Of a stretch of DNA of 64,000 nt, positions 33,611 through 46,012 are shown piece after piece (position 1 is the first letter of the stretch; the number at the start of each line of letters is the position of its first letter). Position numbers and translations under genes: made by a program. Below the pieces are notes generated by a model. That model was not told where the DNA came from, made no database searches, and saw only the letters and a list, made by a program, of their open reading frames with translations. The stretch covers positions 15,850,501-15,914,500 of the forward strand of contig NC_091111.1 of assembly GCF_024713975.1 (NCBI RefSeq), in the 5' to 3' direction. Source of the stretch: Paralichthys olivaceus (lineage: Eukaryota; Chordata; Actinopteri; Pleuronectiformes; Paralichthyidae).

Positions 33611-33909
33611 GAGCCAGAGTGAAAGTTTTGAAAGAAAAGCGAAGAACTAATAAATAACACAAGACATGAATGAATATTATAACATCAGTTTTAAACGCTG
33701 TTAGTTCTTCACAGCAGAATAAACGTCTACCTCTCTCACACTGAAAACTGCTGCACCTCAGTCATCGCATGACATTGTGAAGAGGTCAAGACGATGTTGT
33801 TTGTTGTCGGCATTATGCTAGTGATGTTACACTGTTTCCACCTAGTGGTTATTGAATGAAGTACAGTGAATCGTTTCCAACTCACTGATGAACATTTGAC
33901 TCGAGTGTT

Positions 33910-34029
33910 TTTATTTAATATAATATAATCTTGCCTTTTGCCTTGTACAGCGATTGGTCTTCGAGTTGAAAAAGTTACGTTACGATGTTTCGAGATTTGT
34001 ACGACTTTGTTTCAAATGAGTGAAATAAA
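33910..34029. terminator. Overlapping poly(A) sites of ppp1cb (+) and bpnt1 (-)
   Basis: The plus-strand AATAAA at 34024-34029 serves ppp1cb. The first plausible minus-strand AATAAA after the bpnt1 stop is at 33915-33910. If both are used, the two transcripts overlap tail to tail by more than 100 bases. Confidence 0.45.
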
Positions 34030-34108
34030 TGGAAGTGCTTTTGAGTCTGCTCTTTTCTGATGGGTGTTGTTGCTGAATTACACGTGAGCCAAAGTATTTT
34101 CTGTCTCC

Positions 34109-36344
34109 TCAGTCTGACTTGAGGGCTTGCCTCACCGACTGTGGTACTCTGCCGACGTAGTACTCGTGGTTGCGCAGTGTCGCGAGAACACCGGCCGAGT
34201 TCATGTGCTTCACATCTGCCTCGTAGCGGTACGCATTGCCGTGCATGTCAGTCAGTTTACCTGCACAAGGACAGAAGGAGCTGGTGAAATATTTAGCATT
34301 TAACCTACAAACACACATAAATAAAAGACTGTTTGAAAAGCTTTCCTGTACAAGTCTGTAAAAAGAAATGAGAGATTTTACCTCCGACTGCGTGCAGGAT
34401 GGCCTCAGGAGCACAGGTGTCCCACTTCTTACATCCTGGACTTGCGAAGACATAAGCTGATGCTTTTCCCTCAACAAGCTGAATTATCTGCAGAGAGGTG
34501 AATCAGTAACCAGGTGTTATTCACACAGCAACAGGCTTTTTGTCTCTTTGTGCGTAAACCATGATTTTGGAGGAGCAAAATCCCCACGTGCTAAAGAAGA
34601 TTTGAATCCATCTCACCTTATTTCCAGCACCACCCACTTTTACAACTTCGTGCGGCTCCATGGCATCTACACAGTCCGTTACCAGCTTGTTGCTGTGGGA
34701 ACGGGTGGTGGTGACGATTCTTCTGTCACCTGGAACTTCCTGCAGCTGAAATCCAAAGGCGCCCAGTCCCAGCATTCCCCACATGGTTCTTCCTAAAACT
34801 GCTCCTGCTCCAAGCTGACAGAGTCTGAATTAACTTGAGTGTTGGGTTTTAAAACGCAGCTGCAGAACAATACTTAGATTTAACTGTACCTGATAGTTGT
34901 AGAATGGCTGGTTGATGACACCTGCTATAGCTCTGCCTCCGTATGCAATTCCAATCAGCACCGTCACGTTATCCAGGAGCCCTGGAAACAGCAGGACGTT
35001 AGCTGGAGGCCACTTAACGACTTTACTCGCTGAGTAAACACGAGAAGCTGCTCTGGCAGGTTGAGAGTCAATACAGCATGCAGAGGTTTTCCAGCGCTGC
35101 TTTTCTACGTGTCAACATTACAGAGAGCTGTGCTGTGAGGCTGAGAGGTCACCGACCCTCCGTGTGGTGTCTGGGCCTCAGTTTGGTGACGGAGATACCT
35201 CGACGCTGGGGTTGGCAGAGCGCGATTAGATAAAGGAAGACAGAGACAGAGAAATACACAGAGAAAGGAAAGGAAAAGGTGAAAGTGACAGTGAACCTGA
35301 GAGCCAGAAAATAACCAAACATACTAAAGAATTTTGAGGAAGGAATAAAAAGTCTCAAATGAGTTGCGGTTAAAGACTTGAGTTTCAGGAAGCAGAATGT
35401 AGAGGGGCTGAAGTAATTAGTCAATTAATGAATTTGACAACAATAAATTTATCAGTGTGTGTGTTGAATGTCTCCAAGATAAGAAGCTGGTGGAGCCACT
35501 TCAGAGCTAAACCTATTTGTTCAGTCAATTAACTCACAATGAAGCCTCCGCCCACTGTGCAGAAAATGAAATGCATTTGTCACACAGAGTTATAAGAAGC
35601 ATATGTTTGGATCCTACCTTCAGTATATTCCTTTGTGCCATCGAGTGGATCGACCCACACAACAAGCTGAGACACAGGAAAACACCAACATGAGCACAAA
35701 GTGAAAGTCACAATATCAACTTCTAACAATGGTGACACAGAAACACAACACAACTTCACATCCTTCAGCTTTACCTAATTACTGTTACTGAAAATATACA
35801 TTGCACTTCTGGATCTACTGGTCGTTTACCTCCTCCTCTTTCAGCCCACTGTATTCTGCTGGGCAGCTCTTCTGGAGGATGTCCTCGGCCTGGCCATTCT
35901 CAATGACGTCCTCCTTCACCTCCTCAGATGGAAGATCCTGGATAAGCAAGGCACACATGTCTTTGTCTTTGTCCTCAATGTCCACCCATAGAAAGCCTTA
36001 AACCACAGTTATTTTTCTTTCGCTCACCTCTTCTCCAATGATGGTGACTTTTGGGAAGCGTCTGGACAGCGAAGCACAAATGCTCTGCTGTGCCAGTCTG
36101 TCCGCCAGCGTCTGCAGATCATTAGCTCCTGTCTGTGGAAAGACACGCGGAGGAATCGGAAAAAGGTCAACACGACAATGATCACGAGGCTGGGAGCTTT
36201 ATAACTTTACAAATACACGAGTCCCACCTTCTCCACGATGCCAAGCTCTCCACTGTGAAGGACCTTCCTCACGATGGCCCCGGCCTTTTCTGCCACAGAG
36301 TGTGCAGACGCCACCAGACGCATGATCACAGGACTTCCAGACAT
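34109..36344 (-). CDS. bpnt1: BPNT1, 3'(2'),5'-bisphosphate nucleotidase
   Basis: Cytosolic Mg-dependent, lithium-sensitive enzyme that converts PAP, the by-product of sulfation, to AMP, and also attacks some inositol phosphates. Eight coding exons: 36228-36344, 36028-36132, 35830-35937, 35618-35666, 34890-34981, 34617-34814, 34382-34487, 34109-34260. They sum to 927 nt, or 308 residues, the human length. The metal-binding pattern of the inositol monophosphatase superfamily is complete: GEE (Glu73-Glu74), WVDPLDGT (residues 114-121, Asp116 and Asp119) and [10 protein letters not shown] (Asp246). The start [16 protein letters not shown] aligns with human. An acceptor (CCTTCAG) lies three bases upstream of the ATG, so there is at least one 5' UTR exon further right. 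No lesion is seen. Confidence 0.97.
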
Positions 36345-38027
36345 CGCTGAAGGACAGAGACAAAGACAGACATCAGTAACTGACACATTCAAACACATTA
36401 CTGATTGATTTAGGTCCACAGCTTATATAGTGGTTCATGATGAAGTTGTCTTAATGATCATGCACCATCTTTATCTGAAAAATAAACTCCACTGATTATT
36501 TTAGATGAAGAAAATGTACTAACATCTGTTCGTTCATCCCTCCTCTCTCTCGCACTTTGAATGGTGTGATGATGTCTTTAGTTTTCTTTACATCAGATCG
36601 TTTAAATTTAGATTAAAGTCCTGAATAAGCTCTTTAGACTTGAAGAGTCCTCACTGACCATTTCTGTTGAACTGAAGCATTAAACTTACAGCACTGCTAG
36701 ATTAGCATTAAGAAGCTTTTACACAAGCTAACCTGCTAACACGCTACTGTGGTGTACTCGCTGAATCACACGTGTTACTGTGTTAATGACGAACAGGATG
36801 AATCAAAGATAAAACATAAAGTTATGTGATGAAGAGGAGACTTACTGACTGCAGCACCAACACACACTCACACACACTCACACACACACAGACACACACA
36901 ACAGCTGACAAACTGAAGCTGAGTGAACCCGGAAATACAAACCACTTCACCGCCAAAGAGCCGATTCAAAGAGTCAAGATAGTTCACTTCCAACCCAGAG
37001 GTTCTAGTGTCGCCCGGAAAACTCACTTGTCAGGACACTTGTCAACTAAATGGTCGTGTTTATATTTTTATACGTATTTAAGAGTTCATTCACATTCGCA
37101 TGAGTCTAGTGATGATCTTTAAAAACAGACTGGAACATTATTTAAGGTCTCAGCCAAAATGAAACGCGATTAAACGGTTTTTAGACCTGGGTGAACCATC
37201 TCGCTTTGTCTCCGAACATGTACTCTCTGTACAAAAAGGCACTCTACGGGTCCTAGAGTCCGTCGAGTTTGATTTGAAGCATAAAGAGGCGGGGCTATAC
37301 AAATCAAACTGTCTCTATAGTTTTATATAAAGTTTTTTTAATTCTTACTTTCAGAATAACTAACAAACGCATCTTTTTACAAGAAGTTTTTATTATTTTA
37401 TTTTAATGTACATGTGCAGCACTTTGTAATTTTGTTTTGAAAAGGCTTGTGCAAATTAAATTATATTATTATTATTATTATTCATATAATTAGTTACCAC
37501 AATCAAATATATTTTACTTTCTTGGCCGGTTTCATTGCAAACACTGCAGCAAAACAAGATGTAAACGTGTATCACTCCCAAAAGACAAGACACCGGAGTC
37601 ATCAAAATATTTTATTAGACTTTAAAAGCCTTAAATTTCAAGAAAACACCATTGACCACATATAAATTAATTGCAACTTTCACTTTGTTTTCTCTTCCCA
37701 TTCACATTTCTCAACACTTGCACCATGTTTTGAATTAACCCCACATCGCCCAGGAGAGAAAAATGTTCCACAGTATAATTTGTTCTAAATAGTGGGTTAG
37801 GGTGATGAGTATTCTTTCTCTTATTCACAATAATAAATGACAGGCAGCTTTAGAATTCCCCCGGGTTATGACTCAAACTTTCTGACACAAAGATGGAGTT
37901 TTAAGTAAAGTTATACCATACAGTAAATGTACAGTAAAAAACAGTTTTATGTCAACGTAAAGTCTTTAGAAGTTAAAGTTTGAAAAGAAAAACATCCTGA
38001 TTATTTGATACAAATGTGCAAAGCGCT
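36345..38027. other. bpnt1 5' UTR and promoter, then saysd1 3' UTR
   Basis: The bpnt1 leader exon and promoter should lie between about 36700 and 37050, where a CA-rich stretch (36856-36900) and GC-richer sequence occur; I cannot place the cap site. A (TTA)n run is at about 37457-37482. A minus-strand AATAAA at 37616-37611 is the likely poly(A) signal of saysd1. No other gene is seen. Confidence 0.5.
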
Positions 38028-38888
38028 TCATCTGTTAGCCAGAGGTCTGTAGCCCATCTCTCCCTCCAGCTGCTCTGCAGTGAGGGAGCCCAGCAGAGGT
38101 TGACAGTCCGGGTTGAAGACGGAGTAAGCGCTCAGTTCTCCAGGCTCTCGGGCCGCTGGGCTTCGGAGTCCTTCATAGAGCCAGTAGAAGAGAGAGATGA
38201 CGAAGAAGGGCAGGCCGAACTCCAGTTCTACAAACAGGCCGAGCAACACCAGCCACAGCAGCACTTTCAGCAGAGTGAGGTTTGAGATGATAACTTGTCT
38301 GGAAGTCAGCCATCTTCCCAGAGCGCTGTCCAGCAGCCAGTCACTACGGTCCTGCAGGGAGTTCATCCGTAAAAATGTGGTATTCTAAAAATAATTCAAA
38401 CTTTCAGCTGCTTAGTGCTTTTATTTTTTTAACCATTAGTTGTGAGGTTTAATATAATTTGAGAAGTTTGCTGCCGACGTTGTGTGAATGTTTTTCCAAT
38501 CAAACAGAATCAAATCTACTATGATCTTTCTTGGGGCAAAGTGTAACAGCAGCTGCAGAACAGGAAAAACAAAGTACCTCTTGCTTTAAAATCCAAATAC
38601 TACTACTTCACTAGTGCACAGTAATACTCATGGTTTGGTTGCTGGTGATCTTACCTGGATGTGAGAGCTGTCAGCTGCTGCTTGGTTGTTCTGTGTCTGC
38701 TGCTGCTCAGTGGCAGTAGTGGCAGTAGTAGTAGTACTTGTAGTAGTACTTGTAGTAGTAGCAGTAATACTAGCGGTAGTAGTAGTCATTTCAGTCTGTT
38801 CTCTGAGCTGTGAACCAGCAGCCTGATGATTCTCTGCAGCTTTTCCAGCCTGACGTCGAGCCCTGAACTCCGCGAGCTTCCGCTCCAT
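38028..38888 (-). CDS. saysd1: SAYSD1, SAYSVFN-domain ER membrane protein
   Basis: SAYSD1 is an ER membrane protein reported to recognise UFMylated ribosomes and help clear stalled translocating chains. Two coding exons, 38655-38888 and 38028-38351, give 185 residues (human 183). The conserved C-terminal half is intact: TLLKVLLWLVLLGLFVELEF, then FFVISLFYWLYEG, the SAYSVFNPDC motif, and LTAEQLEGEMGYRPLANR. The N-terminus MERKLAEFRARRQAG also matches. Between them, residues about 34-60 are a Thr/Ser/Ala-only stretch encoded by a triplet repeat, absent from the human protein as I recall it. The ATG at 38888 is preferred over an upstream in-frame extension because MERKLAEFRA is the family start. 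It lies head to head with c12orf57. Confidence 0.95.
38712..38788 (-). repeat. saysd1: Coding triplet repeat in saysd1
   Basis: On the minus strand the run reads mostly ACT, plus GCT, ATT and AGT steps, giving a Thr-rich low-complexity linker. Interruptions (Ala, Ser, Ile) suggest an expansion that has since diverged. The frame is kept. Confidence 0.85.
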
Positions 38889-39210
38889 CGACTCCGAAGA
38901 TTCAGGGAAATCTACGAGATAAAAAAAACCAAACAGCCGCTTCGACAACTCGATCCGAACTTCTGCGACACCAGACTCACTTCAGTTCAACTTTAAAACG
39001 CACAGAACACGCGTGAGCGGACCTCATCCGAACCTGCGATCAGGTTTCATCTCTACGAGCGGAGCGAAGGGGTTTGTTTACCTTCTGCGTCAGCGGCTAC
39101 CGGAAACGAGGACGCGCTGTCGTAAAACGGTTTCCTGTGTCGTGAAAGGCGTCGTTTTCCGGCAGAGGTCCGCCGCCCTGTTGGAAGCTGGTTTGTTGTT
39201 TTCATCTCAG
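38889..39210. promoter_or_regulatory. Divergent promoter of saysd1 (-) and c12orf57 (+)
   Basis: The CpG-rich interval between the two genes has no TATA box and has ETS-type cores (for example CCGGAAACG near 39100). A GTGAGT donor at 39211 probably ends a non-coding first exon of c12orf57, whose coding exon is entered by an acceptor at 39759-39760. An open frame through this leader (39013-39414) is not coding by any family match. Confidence 0.6.
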
Positions 39211-39762
39211 GTGAGTTCACACATGATTCCACCTGCGTTCACTGACGAGCAGGGAACCAGGGGGGGGGGTGTTCCTGTGTCTGACGTGTTTCCAGCTCTT
39301 CACAACAAGGAAGTGTTGACTCGAAGCTCTGCTTCACTCATCACACAGAGATACACAATGAAATACTCCCGTACAGAGTTAAAGTGCTGCACTCAAGACT
39401 ACACACTTAAGTAAGATTGAAAGTCCACATCAGACAGAGTCCAAAGTTCGATTCTTCTGTGACTGGATCATTGTAGTTGATTGACTCATATGAGCTGTGA
39501 TACATGTTGGATCAAGGTGGTTTCACAGCTTCATAACCATCAGTTGTTATTTATCTCAACATTTAGAGAAACTAGCAGATCACTTTTACATTTTTTACGG
39601 TGAGTACATTTCCTTTCTGCTGGAAGCTGTTAGTATGTTCATAACTACGTAGCGTTGAATATTGTCTCCGTCGGTTCTCTGGAGTATTTGTATCTGCAGT
39701 ACTTTAAATCTGTTCCAATGTTCAGTGTAAATGTTCGGGGTTTCTCTCTCTCCTCTCCAGTC

Positions 39763-40664
39763 ATGGCCTCAGCTCCAGCACAGCAGCCGACCCTGACTGT
39801 TGAGCAGACCAGAGGTGAGAGGAGCTGGAGCTCTCAATCTTACCTTGTACAATAAATCAGCTTGCATTTATATTTTACATGCATGATGTGGACGCAGAGC
39901 GACTTCTGATGCTGCTGTTGTGTCTCAGTGGTGCTCAGTGAGGTGATCCAGGCCTTCTCAGTGCCAGAAAACGCCGCTCGGATGGAGGAGGCTCGAGAGA
40001 GCGCCTGCAACGATATGGGCAAGATGCTGCAGCTCGTTCTCCCCGTTGCCACTCAGATTCAACAAGAGGTTCTTAAAGCCTACGGGTTCAACAATGAAGG
40101 AGAGGGTGAGGCAGCGTTTTCCAGCCTCATGTACACGTAGAATTAGACTCTCATTCATTCAACCGATGCTGATGTGACACGATGATTCATACGCTCTGAG
40201 CCAAAGTACCAACATGTAAATATTCCACCACATTCACCAGAACAGAGAAGTCACTCGAGCTCTGAGATATACTGATACAACACTGATGTCATGATCTGAA
40301 ACTTGAGATCCTCAGAGTTTTAGTAAAAATGTTAGAAGTATAATTTTGAGTCTTATCCGGCAAAATTGAATAAACAATCATTTCTTTTTTTCAAAATGTT
40401 TCTGCAAATTAATTTAATCTGAAGTTGACAACCACACAAGACTGTCACACACCACAACTCAGAGACGGTTCCTAATTCAGCACAGATGTCAGGATTCATC
40501 ACTTTGCTTTTGCTTCGCTTTCAGGCGTCCTTAAATTTGCCAGACTGGTGAAGATGTACGAAACCCAGGACCCTGAAATTGCGGCCATGTCGGCTAAACT
40601 CAAGTCCCTGCTCCTGCCACCTCTGTCGACACCACCTATAGGAGGCGCCATTCCAGCTTCATAG
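39763..40664 (+). CDS. c12orf57: C12orf57 / protein C10 (GRCC10)
   Basis: Small conserved vertebrate protein whose human mutations cause Temtamy syndrome (brain and eye malformation); its molecular role is poorly defined. Three coding exons, 39763-39814, 39929-40105 and 40525-40664, total 369 nt, or 122 residues (human 126). It is nearly collinear with human: VVLSEVIQAFSVPENAARM, ACNDMGKMLQLVLPVATQIQ, GEGVLKFARLVKMYETQDPE and LLPPLSTPP. It is predicted to be helical and soluble, with no membrane or signal segment. ATTAAA at 41049-41054 is the likely poly(A) signal. Confidence 0.93.
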
Positions 40665-41857
40665 GAACTCATTCATATGGTCAACTGCTTTTTTTTCGGT
40701 GACTTTCATTTAATGCTTTGAATCTGTGTGACCATGCCGCAACTTCAAGATCATGTCTAGAGATAATGGAAAAGTTAGTTATAGTTGTGTGTTCCATCAG
40801 TACATTAAACACATTACAACAAATTACATGTACATTATAATTTCATTTAAAGCATCTTGTTAAGTTATTGCTTTTGAAATGTGTCAGTATTTATTTGTTA
40901 CTCGATGACCACTTTTTCTTATGTCACTGAACCTTAAACATTTCCTTTAATTCCATTTATTACATCGTTCTTTTATACCATTTTTATATTCTATCAAATG
41001 TATCGACGTGTTTTTTGTTATACAGTGGGGTCCAAACTGTATATTGATATTAAAGAGGTTTTATGTGAGTCTGTGTGTGGTGTTAATAGAGAAAACAAAA
41101 ACTTACATTATACATAACTTTATTATTGCAATAAGGCTTTAGCAGCGACATCTTGTGTGTGTTTATATGTTTAATATGTTTCTAAAAAATACTAAATAAG
41201 CGGTTACACACATTTACATATTTACATTTGCTCAAAGACAACTCTCAGACAATCACTAGTTTTTAAACGTCACTTCTACAGAAAATAAAATCTACTCCCT
41301 CTGCTTTGAAGGTTGTAGTTTTAGGAGCATGCGAACATGACAACACTGTGTCATGGCAGAAGAGTTTTACAATTAAAAATGTACGTTTTGTATTTATTAG
41401 TCAAAATAATCAAAACTTAAAAATGCCCAAGATTCTGAAATCATAAAAAAAATAGCATTAATCATAAAGTGCTTTTTTTTAAAAAGGCAAACAGTGCAAA
41501 ACCAGTGGATCCAGCACCAAATGTGAAAGTAACTGTTGAGCAAGTGAAGTTTCTGCTGTACGTCCGGGATTAAAATAGTTTCGTGTCCTGTGCATATTAA
41601 CCAAGCTGGTGCCACCACAATGTGCAGTATGTAGGAAAATAAAAGTACTCAAGGGCAAAACACTGTTTGGATTTTTCCATCTTGGCCAAGAAGTTTCCAT
41701 GTGAGGAAAAATGTGTGTTGATGCATAAAATCTCATGATAAAGTCTTGTATAGTTGATGCATTATAAACCCTGGTTGGCAGAGCTCCCTCTTGTGGAGAA
41801 CAGTGTTTCAGTCCTTCATCTCTGGTCACAAGAACAGAAAAAAAAACGAGGACGACC
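40665..41857. other. Convergent 3' UTRs of c12orf57 and the cytospin-like gene
   Basis: AT-rich with no gene. The c12orf57 poly(A) signal is at 41049-41054. Candidate minus-strand signals for the cytospin-like gene lie at about 41391-41396 and 41118-41123. Confidence 0.5.
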
Positions 41858-44800
41858 TCACATCTCAAACTGACGGAAAATGCTTTCGACGTAGCCCAGG
41901 ACCCTCTGCCAGTCCGGCCCGTTAGCCCTCAGCATCTCCTCCACTGTCTGTCACACAGAGGACGGATGTAAAGACAGACCATGATGCTGTGAGATCTATG
42001 AATACATCTTAAGATGAGACCGTAAAGAGCAAACCACACAGATCAGAACTCTGAAGTTGCATGTTTGTCTCTCACCAGTGTGGCTGTGATTCCCACGTTC
42101 TCTCCCGTCCTAAAAGCGAGGTCCAGATTTTCCTTCTGCAAAAAACAAAGTTTCTGATTCAACTCAGCTTCACATCTTTACACACTTGAATTTCAGATGT
42201 GAACTCTTATAAAACAACTAAAACCAGAACAGCAGATATTAGAGCCAATACCTCAACAGCCCCCAAATCAAAACACATTTCAATCCACTAGACAACAGAT
42301 TTTTTATTCTGCACCAAATTACACGCTCATAGATATCAGTTCCTTAAATATGCCTGATTTTAAATCCACAAATTATTCTCTGGGAAGAAACCCAAATATT
42401 TAGTCTCTGTGGTTAAAAGACCTGTTTTATGACTTCAGAGACTCTCAGTGCCTGGAAACATATTTTCTTTTCAGTCTCTGTAAAACTTCTTTCTGACTCA
42501 AATCTGTGATAATCGTCTTTGTAAGTGAAGTAAACTGATATAAATCTGCATATATTTTACCTTGTCCTCAGGGTTCAGGTTCTCATACAGGATGTGATTT
42601 GGTAAATATGTGTGATAAACAGCACAGAACGCCAAACCATCCTCCCAGCTGCTGCTGAAGTTGGTGATATCAATATTCTGTTGATAGAGAAGCCTTGATT
42701 TATTCCCTGTGTGGAATACAGGATGTGATTGATTTAAAAAAATATTGAGAATAAATAAAGACTTCTGTCTGACCTTGTAGCCTTGTGTACGACCCTGGCA
42801 CCAGCGGAGCAGGGAGTTTCTCCTGGAGCCGCCGTGACGCCGCAGCAGAGCACTGAAACCGTCCTGAGGTCTGGAGGAAGAAAAGAGAGGTCATCCTAAA
42901 ACTGTGTGTGTGTGTGTGTGTAGAGGATCATTTTAAATTGTACAGGAATATTATAAACGTGGTAACAAAGCACTTAAACGAAGGACACAAGAAGCAGTGA
43001 TAAAATTACAGTGAAAAGTTTGTTTAAAACTAAATCTAAGTTTTGAATAGCTGCAAAAAAAAGCTCTTTGATCCGATGATTCAAGTTCAGAGATCGTGAC
43101 TTGGTTTCAATGTAAGTTCATCCAAAAGGAAAATGCTTGTGACTCGTTCATGCTAAACATCCATCAGTCTCCAGGTTGGAGTCAGAATCAACTTAGAAAT
43201 AAATCCTGACAGAAACTTACTTGACGTAATCTGAGCTTTGATCCTCGTCCTGTTTTCCTGTAAACAAACAGTTACACAAATGAACACAAACACACACTGT
43301 GTGTAAAGATGGACGACACGACCGCTCCCCAAAGTGAAGCCAAAACATCTGGACCGCCCCCTGCTGGCTGTTTTTAGTACAGGTCATAAAGCCCACCTCC
43401 TCCATGTTAGTTGATGGGACATGGACCAAACTAATTTTAATCTGGCTCCAAACGAGAAACATGGGTGGCGTTTGTAGCCGGGACATTTTGGCTTCATTTC
43501 TGGGCAGTGGGAGGAGGTGGAGACGCGTGGTTCATCTTTATGTGGTGAAAAAGAATCCTGCTGGTTTTGTAGATTTAATCTCACCTGAATAAAAACTGGA
43601 CCAACTGTCCTGTCGCTGTAAAATACGATCCATCCTTCTCCCCTTAGTTGGCTGCTCTTTCTGGAACAGATAAGAAATGATTCTCCCTCCAAGTCATTTA
43701 GTAGTAAATATACAATACACACAAAGATATCTAATACCTTGCATAGTGGCAAAGTTGTGCTTGTATTTGAAGCCTCATTTTGACCGGAGGAGTCAACTGG
43801 GAGTGGAAGACGAGATAAACTCCTGAAAGACAAAAATGTTTAGTAAGAATTTGTCGTCGCGTGAGAAGTGAGAACTCTCACGTAGACTCACCAAGATCTT
43901 TCAGACAGCATCACAATCCTCCTCGGATCTCTCGGCCCACGTCCCGCTTCTTTCTTCTTCTCCATTGCAGCTAAACTACGCAGGTATCCCTCCGCTACCC
44001 CCTTCCCTTTCAGCCGCATGTCCCCTGATCCATTTGCCTCCATGTCTCCATTTGCTTCATTCTCCTCCTGCTTAGCTTCAGTGTCTCCTGCAGCTTCTTG
44101 TATTTCCTCTCCCTGTCCCTCCTCAGAGTCTCGTCTCTCTATCTGTTGACCACCATCTGCTTCGTCTTTCGCCCTGCATGCGTTTCTCAGAGCATCCAGC
44201 TCGGCTCGCTCCTGCTGCAGCGTGAGTTTGTTCAGTTTGCTGCAGACGTCTCTGTGCTCGGCTCTCAGACTCTCCAGCTCTCCCTCCTTCTCCTGCTCCC
44301 TGCTGAGGGCAAGGGCCAGCTGCTCCTCCACGGCCCTGTGGCGCCCCTGGACCAAACCCAGAGCCTGCTCCGACTCGATCCGCAGCCGGTCGGCCACAGA
44401 CACGGCGACCTGCAGGTCACACTGGAACTGATGCCACTCCAGCCGCTCCGCCTGTGGAGGAGAAAAGAGCAACTAATGGAAAAGAAACACTTATTTGCTC
44501 AGTTAGTGACCATCGGTTGAACGCTACATGTCATGATGCATTGTGGGAAACAATGAGTACACTATAAATGGTATAAAAATATCTCACTGAACATTGGGAC
44601 AGCACGATGACAAACTGAATATAAAGTGATTAGTGATGAGTAATTGTCTATTTGACGATCATTGATAAAGAGAGCATCGTGCAGATTGGAAGACGACTTG
44701 AAACTAGATATTGAAATCATGAAGTTCTTGAGAAAATGTTTACTGATGTTATAAATATACTAAGAGGTAGAGTCTTCGATGTGAACTATCTTTGAGGAAC

Positions 44801-45945
44801 CTGTGGAGATGCCCTCTGCTGGTCATTCTGGATGATCACTGCTGGTCTCTCCTTCACTTTCTGGACCCAGAGTCTACATCCATATTTTTATTTACAGTCT
44901 ATGGACTCAACATATCCTCAAGAGCTAAGAACGGAATCTGACGCAAACTCACCCTCAGTGTCTCCTTCAGTGTGTCCACCTCCTCCACCAGCTCGTCTCT
45001 CTCTCTTATCAAGCGCCTGAGCAGCTCTGACAAACACAAACAAAGTAGAGTGAAGGTGAATCGATCACTTCACAGTAACATCAGTTTAATAAAAGTGGAA
45101 ACAGGACCAGTTCCACTAATCGCAGCTCAGTCAATGTCATTTATTATTGTTGTTGTTAATGTCCTCTCCTCTCTAACAAAAGTCAACAGCAGTGTCCATA
45201 GAAGCAGACGACAGTGAAGACAGAGGCGTACCTACTGCTCCTGTGATGATGTCAGTTTTGGGGGTGAGGCCTAGCGAGGCCCTCTGATGCTCCATCAGAC
45301 TGAGCAGGACCAGGGTCATCTCCTCCTCAGCTTTCTCTGCTGCATCCTGCGGCTCCAGGCCGCTGTCTCGCTCCTGCCAGCTCTGCTCTGAGGGGGATTC
45401 TCTGGACGGGGGCAGGGACGCCGGGGTGCCCGCGCTGACTGCTGCCGTCCCGTGTCTGGCCGCTGCATCGCTCACGTTCGTCTCTGAGGAGGCGACGCTG
45501 TCTACGCTTATCACGGCCCAGTCTGAGGACGCAGACAGTTTCTGTGTCCACTCTGCAATTGGAGAAGTGGCGGAGGAGGGGGTGTCGCCGGCGGCCGGCG
45601 ATGGAGTCTGTGCTTTATTGGAGGAGGCTGGCGAGGATAAGGCCATGGCTGTCAGCTCTGCCTCTGAGGGCGTGGTAGGAGGCGTGTGGAAGAAATCTAG
45701 AGGGGAACCTGAGAGGGGGGAACAAGCTGTAAAACAGAGGAGGAGAAAAGGAAAGAGAGGTAAAGAAGAAGAATAACAACTGACCTGAGCTTTAAAATCA
45801 TCTCAGTTAAAAAATGTGCAGAACATAAAAGCTCCTCTGTTCTTCTCCTTGATGCAGATGTAAGTGCTCAGTGTCCACTCCCTTATTTACTGTCCTGTGC
45901 TGACTGATGCAGCAAAAATCCTCTACTGCCAATGTCTTGGCTGGT

Positions 45946-46012
<67 letters not shown>

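Larger units (their letters stand above)
32579..34030 (+). other. ppp1cb: ppp1cb 3' UTR
   Basis: About 1.45 kb from the stop to the AATAAA signal at 34024-34029. It contains a degraded repeat copy (33497-33610) and several ATTTA-like elements. No other gene is seen. Confidence 0.6.

Noticed and set aside
39013-39414. 133-codon plus-strand frame before c12orf57
   Set aside because: It starts at a non-ATG codon, runs through the leader exon and past its donor site, and has no family resemblance.
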